From: Chitinophaga varians
Lineage (GTDB): Bacteria > Bacteroidota > Bacteroidia > Chitinophagales > Chitinophagaceae
Reading direction: 5' to 3'
Length of the DNA stretch: 64,000 nt
Assembly: GCF_014529945.1 (NCBI RefSeq)
Contig: NZ_JACVFB010000008.1
Coordinates: 372,001 to 436,000, forward strand
Shown here: piece after piece, positions 42,177 to 49,906 of the stretch
Numbering within the stretch: position 1 is the first letter of the stretch
How the letters are laid out: each line of letters starts with the position of its first letter
Program-made: the position numbers and the translations under genes
Notes under the pieces: generated by a model
Database searches by the model: none
Seen by the model: only the letters and a program-made list of their open reading frames with translations
What the model was told of the DNA's origin: nothing

Positions 42177-43391
42177 ATGCAAACCCACCATTATCCGGCA
42201 ACAGATAATTTCCCTGAGGCTTTGCTTAAAAGTCGAAAAGCCGCTGTGGCTAAGGTGTTCAGGGATGCAGCAGCTCACCGGCTGCAGCTAATTTACACCC
42301 GGATAGACCGGGATGCGCAGCACAGGCCGCAATTTACCGATTTTCACTTTGGTACAGGGCGGGGCTGGTACTGTTATCCGGCGTCCACCGTAAAGCTCCC
42401 CACCGCCATCCTGGCGCTGGAGAAGCTGAATGACCTGCAGATTCCGGGGCTGGACCGGCAAACGGCGATGTTTACCCGGCCGTTGCCTGGAATCAACCCG
42501 GGCGTGCTGCATGACTATTCAGCGGCTGGCAAGCTACCATCCATCTCGCATTATATCAAAAAAATTTTTCTGGTCAGTGATAATGACGCCTACAACCGGC
42601 TGTATGAGTTCCTCGGACAGGAGCCGCTGAACCGGCGTTTGTGGTCACTGGGATATACCGGCACCGAAATCCGGCACCGGGTAGGACTGCCGTTACATAC
42701 TGCCGCCAACATGCATACCAATAGCGTGTATTTCCGGGCCGGCCGGCAACTGCTGTACGATCAGCCAGACCAGCGCAGCAACCTTCTGTTTGGCCTCCGG
42801 CAGGACCTGGCCGGCCAACAGCATATCAACCACCGGGGCAGGCTGGAAAACGGCCCGATGGACTTCTCCTACCGGAACCGGTTACCGCTCAACGAACTCC
42901 ACCACATGATGCGGCAGTTATTTTTTCCGGAAACTGTAACAAATCCACTTCGGTTCCGTTTAACGGAAAATGACTACAATTTTTTGTATCGTTGTATGTC
43001 CCAATACCCGGAGGAATCAACAGATCCGGTGTATGATACGGGACAATACCATCCGGCATATGTGAAGTTCCTGCTTTTGGGCGGTCAGAAAGCAAGCCAC
43101 ATACCAGACCATATCAGGATTTTCAACAAACCGGGATGGGCTTATGGATTTTTGACGGATACGGCTTATATCGTGGACTATGCCAATCATGTAGAGTTTC
43201 TGCTCTCTGCCAGTCTGCTGGTAAATACACATGGTCCGCTGGGTGAAGACCGGGAAGCTTTTGAAACAACCGGGAAACCATTTCTGAAAGCGCTGGGAGA
43301 ACTGATATATGAAGAGGAATTACAACGAAGAAAAATGTATCAACCAAACCTGGACCGCTTCAGGGTACATCGGGGAACGCAAATTTTATAA
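42177..43391 (+). CDS. serine hydrolase of class A beta-lactamase fold, no signal peptide
   Basis: 404 residues. The catalytic signature is in class A order: YPASTVKLPTAILAL with S70-x-x-K73, VSDNDAYNRLYEF (S134-D135-N136) and a K318-P-G motif (FNKPGWAYG) in place of KTG. A clear Glu166-type omega loop was not found. No signal peptide or lipobox is visible, and the frame is closed by a stop 45 bases upstream with no other ATG, so the protein appears cytoplasmic, which is odd for this fold. Substrate unknown; true beta-lactamase activity is doubtful. The next gene is 26 bases away. Confidence 0.75.
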   Translation: MQTHHYPATDNFPEALLKSRKAAVAKVFRDAAAHRLQLIYTRIDRDAQHRPQFTDFHFGTGRGWYCYPASTVKLPTAILALEKLNDLQIPGLDRQTAMFTRPLPGINPGVLHDYSAAGKLPSISHYIKKIFLVSDNDAYNRLYEFLGQEPLNRRLWSLGYTGTEIRHRVGLPLHTAANMHTNSVYFRAGRQLLYDQPDQRSNLLFGLRQDLAGQQHINHRGRLENGPMDFSYRNRLPLNELHHMMRQLFFPETVTNPLRFRLTENDYNFLYRCMSQYPEESTDPVYDTGQYHPAYVKFLLLGGQKASHIPDHIRIFNKPGWAYGFLTDTAYIVDYANHVEFLLSASLLVNTHGPLGEDREAFETTGKPFLKALGELIYEEELQRRKMYQPNLDRFRVHRGTQIL

Positions 43392-43417
43392 ACACCATAC
43401 TAAAAAACTGTGAGCTA

Positions 43418-44143
43418 ATGCTGATCAAAAAAAATCGTGTTTGGGCGATAGCCGCCCTGCTGGGAGGAGTAATCGGATTTTCATCCTGTCTGAAACAAAG
43501 TGACCCTACGCCACAAAGGATGACTTATACCGGAGCTATCATCAACGGCGCCTGGCTCCCGTCCAGCCTGGACATCTTTAACAACGGTGCTAAAATGAAC
43601 AGCAGTGCTTACAAGACTGCCGCCTCTGCCCCCTTCCAGGACCTGCCCGGAATTCACACGTTTTCTTTCCGGAACCTGAATGGTAGCGGCCTGGACTCTG
43701 TTACCCGTCAGTTTGATTCCACCAAGTATTACACCATCGTTACCTACAATGATGTGAACAAAAATTTCGTCTCTCAACTGATCCCGGAAGATTTCCGCTC
43801 TTTTCCCAGCGACAAGGTGAACTTCCGTTTCCTGAACCTCAGCCCCAACGCGGGTCCGGTGGATCTTTACATCGACAATAAAAAGGTACTGGAAAACCAA
43901 CCGTTCCAGGTCAATGGAGCATGGAATGTGGCAGCCCCCTATAACAGCACCGTAGAATACTACGTAACGCTGACCGGCCAGACCGCTATCCTCGCAAAAG
44001 GTACTTCCCGTCAGAGTGCCGGTGCTACCAATGTACCGTTCCAGGCAGGATATGCTTATACCATTTACCTGGCCGGCGCTAAAGACAGCACTGGTGACAA
44101 CAAACTGCAGTTGTACTACCTGTCACACAGCTCCAGCTACTAG
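43418..44143 (+). CDS. DUF4397 family lipoprotein
   Basis: 241 residues. Lipoprotein signal ending GFSSC, C24. The DUF4397 signature is in the second half: VNFRFLNLSPNAGPVDLYID followed by a partner repeat ending in FQAGYAYTIYLAGAKDS. The family has beta-sandwich domains and is common among surface lipoproteins of Bacteroidota, function unknown. It starts 26 bases after the serine hydrolase stop, likely in the same transcript. Confidence 0.88.
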   Translation: MLIKKNRVWAIAALLGGVIGFSSCLKQSDPTPQRMTYTGAIINGAWLPSSLDIFNNGAKMNSSAYKTAASAPFQDLPGIHTFSFRNLNGSGLDSVTRQFDSTKYYTIVTYNDVNKNFVSQLIPEDFRSFPSDKVNFRFLNLSPNAGPVDLYIDNKKVLENQPFQVNGAWNVAAPYNSTVEYYVTLTGQTAILAKGTSRQSAGATNVPFQAGYAYTIYLAGAKDSTGDNKLQLYYLSHSSSY

Positions 44144-44144
44144 T

Positions 44145-44362
44145 TCACGCGAAGACGCGAAGCAGCAAAGAGCGCAAAGGCTTTTGTAAGCGTAAATATT
44201 AAGAAAGCAAAGAGCGAAGATTTTTGTTTTTGTTTGTACTGTAAATAATTGATCTATAGATTATTTACAATATCAACAATAAATGTGGTCTTCGCTCTTT
44301 GCTTTCTTTTTTACCTTAAAAAACCCTTTGCGCTCTTTGCTGCTTTGCGTCTTTGCGAGAAA
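44145..44362. repeat. large intergenic inverted repeat of GCAAAGAGCGCAAAG-type words
   Basis: The left arm (about 44150-44215) holds CGAAGACGCGAAGCAGCAAAG and AAAGCAAAGAGCGAAG. The right arm (about 44294-44360) holds the inverses CTTCGCTCTTTGCTTTC and CTTTGCGCTCTTTGCTGC. At the centre is a separate palindrome, TGTAAATAAT / ATTATTTACA (44240-44269). It lies between co-directional genes. Confidence 0.85.
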
Positions 44363-44377
44363 TTTTATGTAGGTTTG
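44344..44377 (+). promoter_or_regulatory. promoter of the aminotransferase gene, -33 within a repeat arm
   Basis: TTTG at 44344-44347 belongs to the right arm of the repeat. After 22 bases comes TAGGTTTG (44370-44377). Transcription would start near 44384, 18 bases before the ATG at 44402. Confidence 0.65.
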
Positions 44378-44401
44378 TTCCGGTCAATCCAATGTTTAGA
44401 T

Positions 44402-45595
44402 ATGAATCAACTAGCAGAAAGGCTGTCACGGATTTCCGAGCCGCAAACCATTAAAATGGCCAAACTTGGCCGAGAGCTGAGAGCACAGGGAATAGACATC
44501 GTAGACCTGAGTATTGGAGAACCTGACTTTGATACGCCGGAACATATCCGCGAAGCGGCTAAAAAGGCTATCGATGACGGCTTTACCCATTACACCCCTG
44601 TAGCCGGTTATGCCGAAGTAAGACAGGCAGTTGTGCACAAACTGAAACGTGATAACGGTCTTGACTATACGCCGGAGCAAATAGTGGTGACCACCGGCGC
44701 GAAACAAAGCCTGGCCAACGTGGTGCTGAGCATCGTCAATCCCGGCGATGAAGTCATCATCCCTACTCCCTACTGGGTTACCTATTCCGAACAGGTAGCA
44801 CTTTGCCAGGGTACCGTCGTATTTGTTCCCAGCACTATTGAGAACAATTACAAGATCACGCCTGCGCAGCTGGAAGCGGCCATCACGCCTAAGACCAGGC
44901 TGTTTATGTTCTCTTCTCCCTGCAATCCCACCGGATCTGTATATTCCAAAGAGGAACTGGAAGGCCTGGCAGCAGTATTTGCCAAACATCCCCAGATCTT
45001 TATCATCTCTGATGAGATCTATGAATATATCAACTATGTAGGGAAACATGAGAGCATAGCGCAGTTTCCCGGCATGAAAGAACGTACCATCGTCATCAAC
45101 GGCCTCAGTAAAGGTTTTGCGATGACCGGCTGGCGCCTCGGCTATCTGGCTGCTCCACTGGAGATCGCCAAAGCCTGCGATAAAATCCAGAGCCAGTTCA
45201 CTTCTGCTACCTGCTCTATTACGCAGCGGGCGGCTATTACCGCACTCACCGGCGAACTGACCACCGCTGAGGTAATGGTGGCTGAATTCAAAAAACGCCG
45301 TGCCTACATACATGAAGCGCTGCAAACTATTCCCGGACTGAAAGTGAACGATCCGGAAGGCGCCTTCTATATGTTCCCGGATATCAGTGCTTTTTTCAAC
45401 AAATCTTTTGAAGACTCCCATATTAAGAATGCGGATGATCTGTGTATGTACCTGCTGCATAAAGCACACGTGTCTGTTGTGACCGGTGTTGCTTTCCAGC
45501 AGCCAAACTGCATCCGGCTTTCTTACGCCACCAGCATGGCCAACCTGGAAAAAGGCGTGGCCAGACTGAAAGAATGGCTGGGCAAACTGAAATAA
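44402..45595 (+). CDS. aspC: pyridoxal-phosphate aminotransferase, aspartate aminotransferase class Ib
   Basis: 397 residues from the ATG at 44402. The frame is open upstream to 44249, but the promoter lies between. Fold type I: LSIGEPDFDTPEHIREAAKK, GAKQSLANVVLSI, SSPCNPTGSVYSKEELE, SDEIYEYI and the PLP lysine K237 in NGLSKGFAMTGWRLGY. The subgroup normally interconverts aspartate and oxaloacetate, sometimes prephenate; exact substrate not proven. The gene symbol follows the usual annotation of this subgroup. Single-gene unit between two inverted repeats. Confidence 0.9.
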   Translation: MNQLAERLSRISEPQTIKMAKLGRELRAQGIDIVDLSIGEPDFDTPEHIREAAKKAIDDGFTHYTPVAGYAEVRQAVVHKLKRDNGLDYTPEQIVVTTGAKQSLANVVLSIVNPGDEVIIPTPYWVTYSEQVALCQGTVVFVPSTIENNYKITPAQLEAAITPKTRLFMFSSPCNPTGSVYSKEELEGLAAVFAKHPQIFIISDEIYEYINYVGKHESIAQFPGMKERTIVINGLSKGFAMTGWRLGYLAAPLEIAKACDKIQSQFTSATCSITQRAAITALTGELTTAEVMVAEFKKRRAYIHEALQTIPGLKVNDPEGAFYMFPDISAFFNKSFEDSHIKNADDLCMYLLHKAHVSVVTGVAFQQPNCIRLSYATSMANLEKGVARLKEWLGKLK

Positions 45596-45596
45596 C

Positions 45597-45714
45597 AATT
45601 ACTAATTATGAATTACGAATTGGAGCTGTTTTTACAGCGCGGTCAATTATTAACCTCTCCGTAAGGAAGCCCCGCATTCGTAATTCATAATTCGTAATCC
45701 GTAATTTATATATG
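45597..45714. repeat. intergenic inverted repeat, ACGAATT-type words
   Basis: Left words CAATTACTAATTATGAATT and ACGAATTGG face right words CATTCGTAATTC, ATAATTCGTAATCC, around a centre unlike those of the 14597 and 61070 copies. It lies between co-directional genes. Confidence 0.75.
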
Positions 45715-45724
45715 ACGTTCGTCA

Positions 45725-45756
45725 TTGACAATTCGCAATTATTTTATATATATTTG
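45725..45756 (+). promoter_or_regulatory. promoter of the 45779 gene
   Basis: TTG (45725-45727), 21 bases, then TATATTTG (45749-45756). Transcription would start near 45763, 16 bases before the ATG at 45779. It rules out the in-frame ATG at 45725. The -33 lies at the edge of repeat-like words. Confidence 0.65.
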
Positions 45757-45778
45757 CGATTCAAAACGTTCCGATAAG

Positions 45779-46303
45779 ATGAATTCCCAACAGCTCTTGT
45801 ATGTGGCGCTGGCGATTGGCGTGATTGCCATTCTGTATATGACCGTCCGTGATATGTTCTTCAGGAAGAAAACCGAGGCTCCCGCACCGGAAGCCCATCC
45901 GCAGACGGTAAATCCAACTGTGCTGCCGCTGCAGTTGCAAGCCTATGAAAGACTGGCGTTATATGTAGACCGTATCACGCCGCAAAGCCTGATTGGCCGT
46001 ATTTATCAGCCCGGCCTCACCGCGGTGGACATGCAGATTTCGATGGTGCAGAGCATTAAAGCAGAGTACGAGCACAACATCACCCAACAGATTTATGTGT
46101 CGGCCATGACCTGGGAAGCGGTGAAAACACTGAAAGAACAGACGATCTCCGTCATCAACCAGATAGCGATGCAACTGCCTCAGGACGCACCGGCGCTGGA
46201 ACTGAACCGGCAGCTGCTGGAAGTATTTCTGCAGGCAGGTGAGTCACCGGCGGAGCTGACAGCGCAGATCATCAATGCGGAGGCCAAAAGGCTGATGCAC
46301 TAA
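45779..46303 (+). CDS. conserved Bacteroidota membrane-anchored protein (DUF7935-like)
   Basis: 174 residues from the ATG at 45779. One N-terminal transmembrane helix (LLYVALAIGVIAILYMTV) then a short basic and proline-rich linker. The helical soluble part contains LQLQAYERLALYVDRITPQ and QIYVSAMTWEAVKTLKEQ. The pattern is one I associate with a conserved uncharacterised Bacteroidota family (possibly DUF7935), probably facing the cytoplasm. Its stop directly abuts the stop of the convergent M23 gene (46304), with no terminator between them. Confidence 0.7.
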   Translation: MNSQQLLYVALAIGVIAILYMTVRDMFFRKKTEAPAPEAHPQTVNPTVLPLQLQAYERLALYVDRITPQSLIGRIYQPGLTAVDMQISMVQSIKAEYEHNITQQIYVSAMTWEAVKTLKEQTISVINQIAMQLPQDAPALELNRQLLEVFLQAGESPAELTAQIINAEAKRLMH

Positions 46304-47209
46304 TTATTTCGTGCTGATTACTTCATTCAGCAGGTACCCTCTTCCATCAAACAACATGTAAAGTGGCGGCGCCTTGTACCAGGGCACGCCCGCCTGACGG
46401 GCATGTGCCTGGATATGCAGGTGTGGTTCCGTGCTAAAGCCGGAGTTACCTACGCAGCCGAGCGCCTGCCCTTTTTTCACGTATTGCCCTTCGTGCACCA
46501 CCACGCTGTTCATTTTCAGGTGGCCGGCAAAGAAGTAACAATCGGCCCCTTCCAGTAACACCTGGTTGGTATTTTTGGGGCCTCTGTCCATATTGGGCGG
46601 GATATTATCGGGGTTATCACCATATGCCCTGCGTACTGTGCCATCACAGGGAGCATATACCGTATCATTAAAAATCCAGTAGTCGTCCAGTTTACGGGAG
46701 AACACGCTGGCGGCGCGGCACCCGCGGCTGTCCAGCTTCACGATGTCCATCGCATAGATGGCCCCTCGCAAACTGAAATGAAAGACGTTCGTCGGCAGCC
46801 CTTTCCCACCCTGCAATACAAAGTAACGGCCCGATTTCAGCGGGAATGCCAGATTCACCGTGCGCGGCGTGCCTGTTGTTCCGGTAAAATAAAAAAGCGT
46901 AGCCACCAGGAACAAACCTGTCAGCCCAAAGTTGGCATTTTTTTTCCAGGCAGGCAGTGCAGCCGTATTGCGCTTGCGCCCGAAAGGCAGCCACATAACG
47001 AACAATACCAGCAGTACGCCAAAAACATATTTGGAATAAATCGACAGGTACACCCAGGTACCATAGAGATAGAGGAACGCTCCCATCGACAAACCCAGCA
47101 GCAGGGTCGGATAAGAGCGGGACAACGGCCGGTGACCGGCCCGGAACAATAAATAGAGGCTATAAAGCGCCAATGCGAGGGTAATACATAGTAACAACCA
47201 GATGATCAT
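46304..47209 (-). CDS. membrane-anchored M23 family metallopeptidase (LytM domain)
   Basis: 301 residues from the ATG at 47209; an upstream in-frame ATG at 47317 would overlap the divergent mutase gene. Several N-terminal transmembrane helices (about 1-110), then a LytM/M23 domain. It has YAPCDGTVRRAYGDNPDN, ADCYFFAGHLKMNSVVVHEG, GQALGCVGNSG and the H-x-H zinc motif PHLHIQAH. M23 enzymes cut peptidoglycan cross-bridges or act as inactive scaffolds. The visible ligands (HxH and an upstream H in AGHLK) suggest a zinc site. Combining a polytopic anchor with M23 is less common. Confidence 0.85.
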   Translation of the reverse strand: MIIWLLLCITLALALYSLYLLFRAGHRPLSRSYPTLLLGLSMGAFLYLYGTWVYLSIYSKYVFGVLLVLFVMWLPFGRKRNTAALPAWKKNANFGLTGLFLVATLFYFTGTTGTPRTVNLAFPLKSGRYFVLQGGKGLPTNVFHFSLRGAIYAMDIVKLDSRGCRAASVFSRKLDDYWIFNDTVYAPCDGTVRRAYGDNPDNIPPNMDRGPKNTNQVLLEGADCYFFAGHLKMNSVVVHEGQYVKKGQALGCVGNSGFSTEPHLHIQAHARQAGVPWYKAPPLYMLFDGRGYLLNEVISTK

Positions 47210-47303
47210 AACAAAGCCGGACTTTCCTGCAAATATCAATATTTTTCCCGGCGGCGAAGTACCATAATAATTATGTAACATTGCAACGCTAGTTACAACA
47301 ACC

Positions 47304-48854
47304 ATGGAAAAGATCATTCAAACCGACTCCGGTATTACCATTGACCCGCTGTACACTCAGCCGGTACCGATGAACGAACAGCCTGGCATTTTCCCGTTCA
47401 CACGCGGCATCCATGCCACTATGTACCGCGACAAACTGTGGACCATGCGGCAGTATGCCGGTTTCAGTACAGCGGAAGAATCCAACAAAAGATACCACTA
47501 TCTGCTGAGTCAGGGCGTAATGGGCCTCAGCGTGGCATTTGACCTTCCTACCCAGATCGGGTACGACTCCGACCATGCCATGTCTGAAGGCGAAGTCGGT
47601 AAAGTAGGCGTAGCCATTGACTCCCTCGATGATATGGAGATCCTCTTCAAAGGTATTTCCCTGGAACAGATCTCCACCTCCATGACCATCAATGCCACCG
47701 GGTTTATCCTGCTGGCGCTCTACATTGCGCTCGCTAAAAAACAAGGCGCCGATCTGAAAAAGATTTCGGGCACCATCCAGAATGATATCCTGAAGGAATA
47801 CGCCGCACGCGGCACCTTCATTTATCCGCCTAAACCCTCCATGCGGCTCATCACCGATATATTCGACTATTGCAGCCGGGAAGTGCCCAAGTGGAACACC
47901 ATCTCCATCTCCGGTTATCACATTCGTGAAGCCGGCGCCAATGCCGTACAGGAACTGGCATTTACCCTTTCTAACGGTAAAGCCTATCTGAAAGCCGCAC
48001 TGGAAAAAGGACTTGATATTAACGTATTTGCCAAAAGGCTGTCCTTCTTCTTCAATGCGCACAACCATCTTTTTGAAGAAGTTGCCAAGTTCCGCGCTGC
48101 GCGCAGAATGTGGGCCCACATCACCAAAGAGCTGGGCGCTACTGATCCTAAGGCACAGATGCTGCGTTTCCATACGCAAACGGGTGGCAGCACGCTTACC
48201 GCACAGCAGCCGCACAACAACATTGTGCGGGTAGCCGTGCAAACGCTGGCGGCCACTATGGGCGGCACCCAATCCCTTCACACCAACGGATACGATGAAG
48301 CCCTCTCCCTTCCTACAGAAGCAGCAGCACGCATTGCGTTGCGTACCCAGCAGATCATCGGTTATGAAAGTGGTGTAGCTGACACCGTAGACCCGCTGGC
48401 GGGCTCTTACTATGTGGAAGCGCTGACCAATGAAGTAGAAAGTAAAGCCTGGGACCTCATCCATAAAATAGACGCGATGGGTGGTGCTGTCAGCGCCATT
48501 GAACAGGGCTTCGTGCAGGATGAAATCGCGCGAAGCGCCTACCAATATCAGCAAGAAGTGGAAAACAATGAAAAAGTCATTGTAGGGGTCAACAAATTCG
48601 TGGTGGAAGATAATCAGCCGCCGGAAGTGTTCCGCATTGATGACAGCATCCGCCAGATGCAGTCTGACCGCCTGCAGGCGCTGCGTGCCCGTCGTGATAA
48701 CGAAGTCGCGGCACAATGCCTGCAACGTATCCGTGAAGCGGCACAAACCACCGAAAACCTGATGCCGCTGGTAGTGACTGCCGTTGAGAACTATTGTACT
48801 TTAGGAGAGATTGCCGACGCACTTCGTCAGGTATGGGGAGAATATAAAGCGTAA
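47304..48854 (+). CDS. methylmalonyl-CoA mutase family catalytic subunit, no B12-binding domain
   Basis: 516 residues. Catalytic TIM-barrel of acyl-CoA mutases: FTRGIHATMYRDKLWTMRQY, GLSVAFDLPTQIGYDSDHAM, ISISGYHIREAGANAVQELA and RFHTQTGGSTLTAQQPHNNI. It ends after the barrel with a short helical tail, so the C-terminal cobalamin domain must come from another protein, as in the separate alpha/beta mutases of archaea and some bacteria. Could be methylmalonyl-, isobutyryl- or another acyl-CoA mutase. No small B12 subunit, meaB chaperone or epimerase gene lies beside it. It is divergent from the M23 gene. Confidence 0.88.
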   Translation: MEKIIQTDSGITIDPLYTQPVPMNEQPGIFPFTRGIHATMYRDKLWTMRQYAGFSTAEESNKRYHYLLSQGVMGLSVAFDLPTQIGYDSDHAMSEGEVGKVGVAIDSLDDMEILFKGISLEQISTSMTINATGFILLALYIALAKKQGADLKKISGTIQNDILKEYAARGTFIYPPKPSMRLITDIFDYCSREVPKWNTISISGYHIREAGANAVQELAFTLSNGKAYLKAALEKGLDINVFAKRLSFFFNAHNHLFEEVAKFRAARRMWAHITKELGATDPKAQMLRFHTQTGGSTLTAQQPHNNIVRVAVQTLAATMGGTQSLHTNGYDEALSLPTEAAARIALRTQQIIGYESGVADTVDPLAGSYYVEALTNEVESKAWDLIHKIDAMGGAVSAIEQGFVQDEIARSAYQYQQEVENNEKVIVGVNKFVVEDNQPPEVFRIDDSIRQMQSDRLQALRARRDNEVAAQCLQRIREAAQTTENLMPLVVTAVENYCTLGEIADALRQVWGEYKA

Positions 48855-48873
48855 CAATTACGAATTAGATATT

Positions 48874-48881
48874 TATTTTTG
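48874..48881 (+). promoter_or_regulatory. -7 element of the methyltransferase gene
   Basis: TATTTTTG is an exact TAnnTTTG match just after a lone ACGAATTA word. Transcription would start near 48888, after every ATG of the frame, supporting a TTG start at 48895 or 48901. Confidence 0.55.
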
Positions 48882-48894
48882 GGGTCTAAAAAAA

Positions 48895-49788
48895 TTGAAC
48901 TTGATTTATTATCATAGCTGTCCGCTCTGTGGATCCTCACAAATCCATGAAGCACTTACCGCTAAAGACTACACTGTATCCAAAGAAACATTTCCCATAT
49001 TCCATTGCGGAGGTTGTGGTGGCCGTTTTACCCAAAATGTGCCGGACAACGAGCATATCGGCCGGTATTATCAATCGCAGGAATATATTTCGCACTCAGA
49101 GACCAAACAGGGACTGATTAACCGTTTATACCACAGCGTGCGTAAAATCACGCTGCGTTCCAAACAAAACTGGGTACGATCTGCCGCCGGTATGAAACAG
49201 GGCAACCTGCTGGACATCGGCTGCGGCACCGGCGCTTTCCTACATTACATGCAGGTGGGCGGGTGGACCGTTACCGGTCTGGAGCCCGACGAAAATGCCC
49301 GTCATAATGCCAAAACACTTTACAACATAGATCCGCTTCCCATAGATCAGCTTTTTAAATTGCCGGCGCAACAGTACGACGCCATTACCATGTGGCATGT
49401 GCTGGAACACGTGCATGAGCTGCATGCTTACCTGGACCGTATCCGTCAGCTGCTGAAGCCCGGAGGCGCCCTGCTGATAGCGGTACCTAACTATACCTCT
49501 TCAGATGCTGCGCATTACGGAGAATACTGGGCTGCCTATGATGTGCCCCGTCACCTTTACCACTTCTCTCCTGCCTCCATGGAACAACTGCTTGGTCAGC
49601 ATCAGATCAAGCTGGTGAAAAAACACCCGATGGTATTTGATGGTTTTTATGTGAGCCTGCTGAGCGAGAAATATAAGACCGGTAAAAGCCGGCTGTTCGC
49701 GGGTTTCTTCCATGGTTTCCGCTCCTACCGCAAAGGACTGAAGAAAGTAGATCAGTGCAGCTCCATCGTATATGAATGCAAGTTATAG
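48895..49788 (+). CDS. class I SAM-dependent methyltransferase with N-terminal zinc-ribbon-like motif, TTG start
   Basis: About 298 residues from a TTG at 48895 (48901 also possible). The only in-frame ATG upstream (48811) lies inside the mutase gene and ahead of the promoter. It begins with YYHSCPLCGSS and later HCGGCGGRFTQ, a four-cysteine zinc-ribbon-like region. The SAM domain follows: GNLLDIGCGTGAFLHYMQ, VTGLEPDENARHNAK, then WHVLEHVHELHAYLDRIRQL and GGALLIAVPNY. Such proteins methylate small molecules, glycans or lipids; substrate unknown. No glycan genes are adjacent. Confidence 0.85.
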   Translation: MNLIYYHSCPLCGSSQIHEALTAKDYTVSKETFPIFHCGGCGGRFTQNVPDNEHIGRYYQSQEYISHSETKQGLINRLYHSVRKITLRSKQNWVRSAAGMKQGNLLDIGCGTGAFLHYMQVGGWTVTGLEPDENARHNAKTLYNIDPLPIDQLFKLPAQQYDAITMWHVLEHVHELHAYLDRIRQLLKPGGALLIAVPNYTSSDAAHYGEYWAAYDVPRHLYHFSPASMEQLLGQHQIKLVKKHPMVFDGFYVSLLSEKYKTGKSRLFAGFFHGFRSYRKGLKKVDQCSSIVYECKL

Positions 49789-49789
49789 G

Positions 49790-49905
49790 TAATTACGAAT
49801 TATAAATTACTCATTACGAATTAGGGGTTCAATATGAAGCGATAGTTTAGAACTAAAGCCTAATATTGAACCCCTAATTCGTAATGAGTAATTCGTAATT
49901 TATAA
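49790..49905. repeat. intergenic inverted repeat with a 31-bp perfect stem
   Basis: Bases 49805-49835 and 49863-49893 are exact inverse copies (31 bp) with a 27-base loop that itself has a TAGTT / AACTA stem. Outer ACGAATT and ATAAATT words continue on both sides in shifted order. It lies between convergent genes; there is no conventional T-run, although A/T words flank it. Confidence 0.9.
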
Positions 49906-49906
49906 T

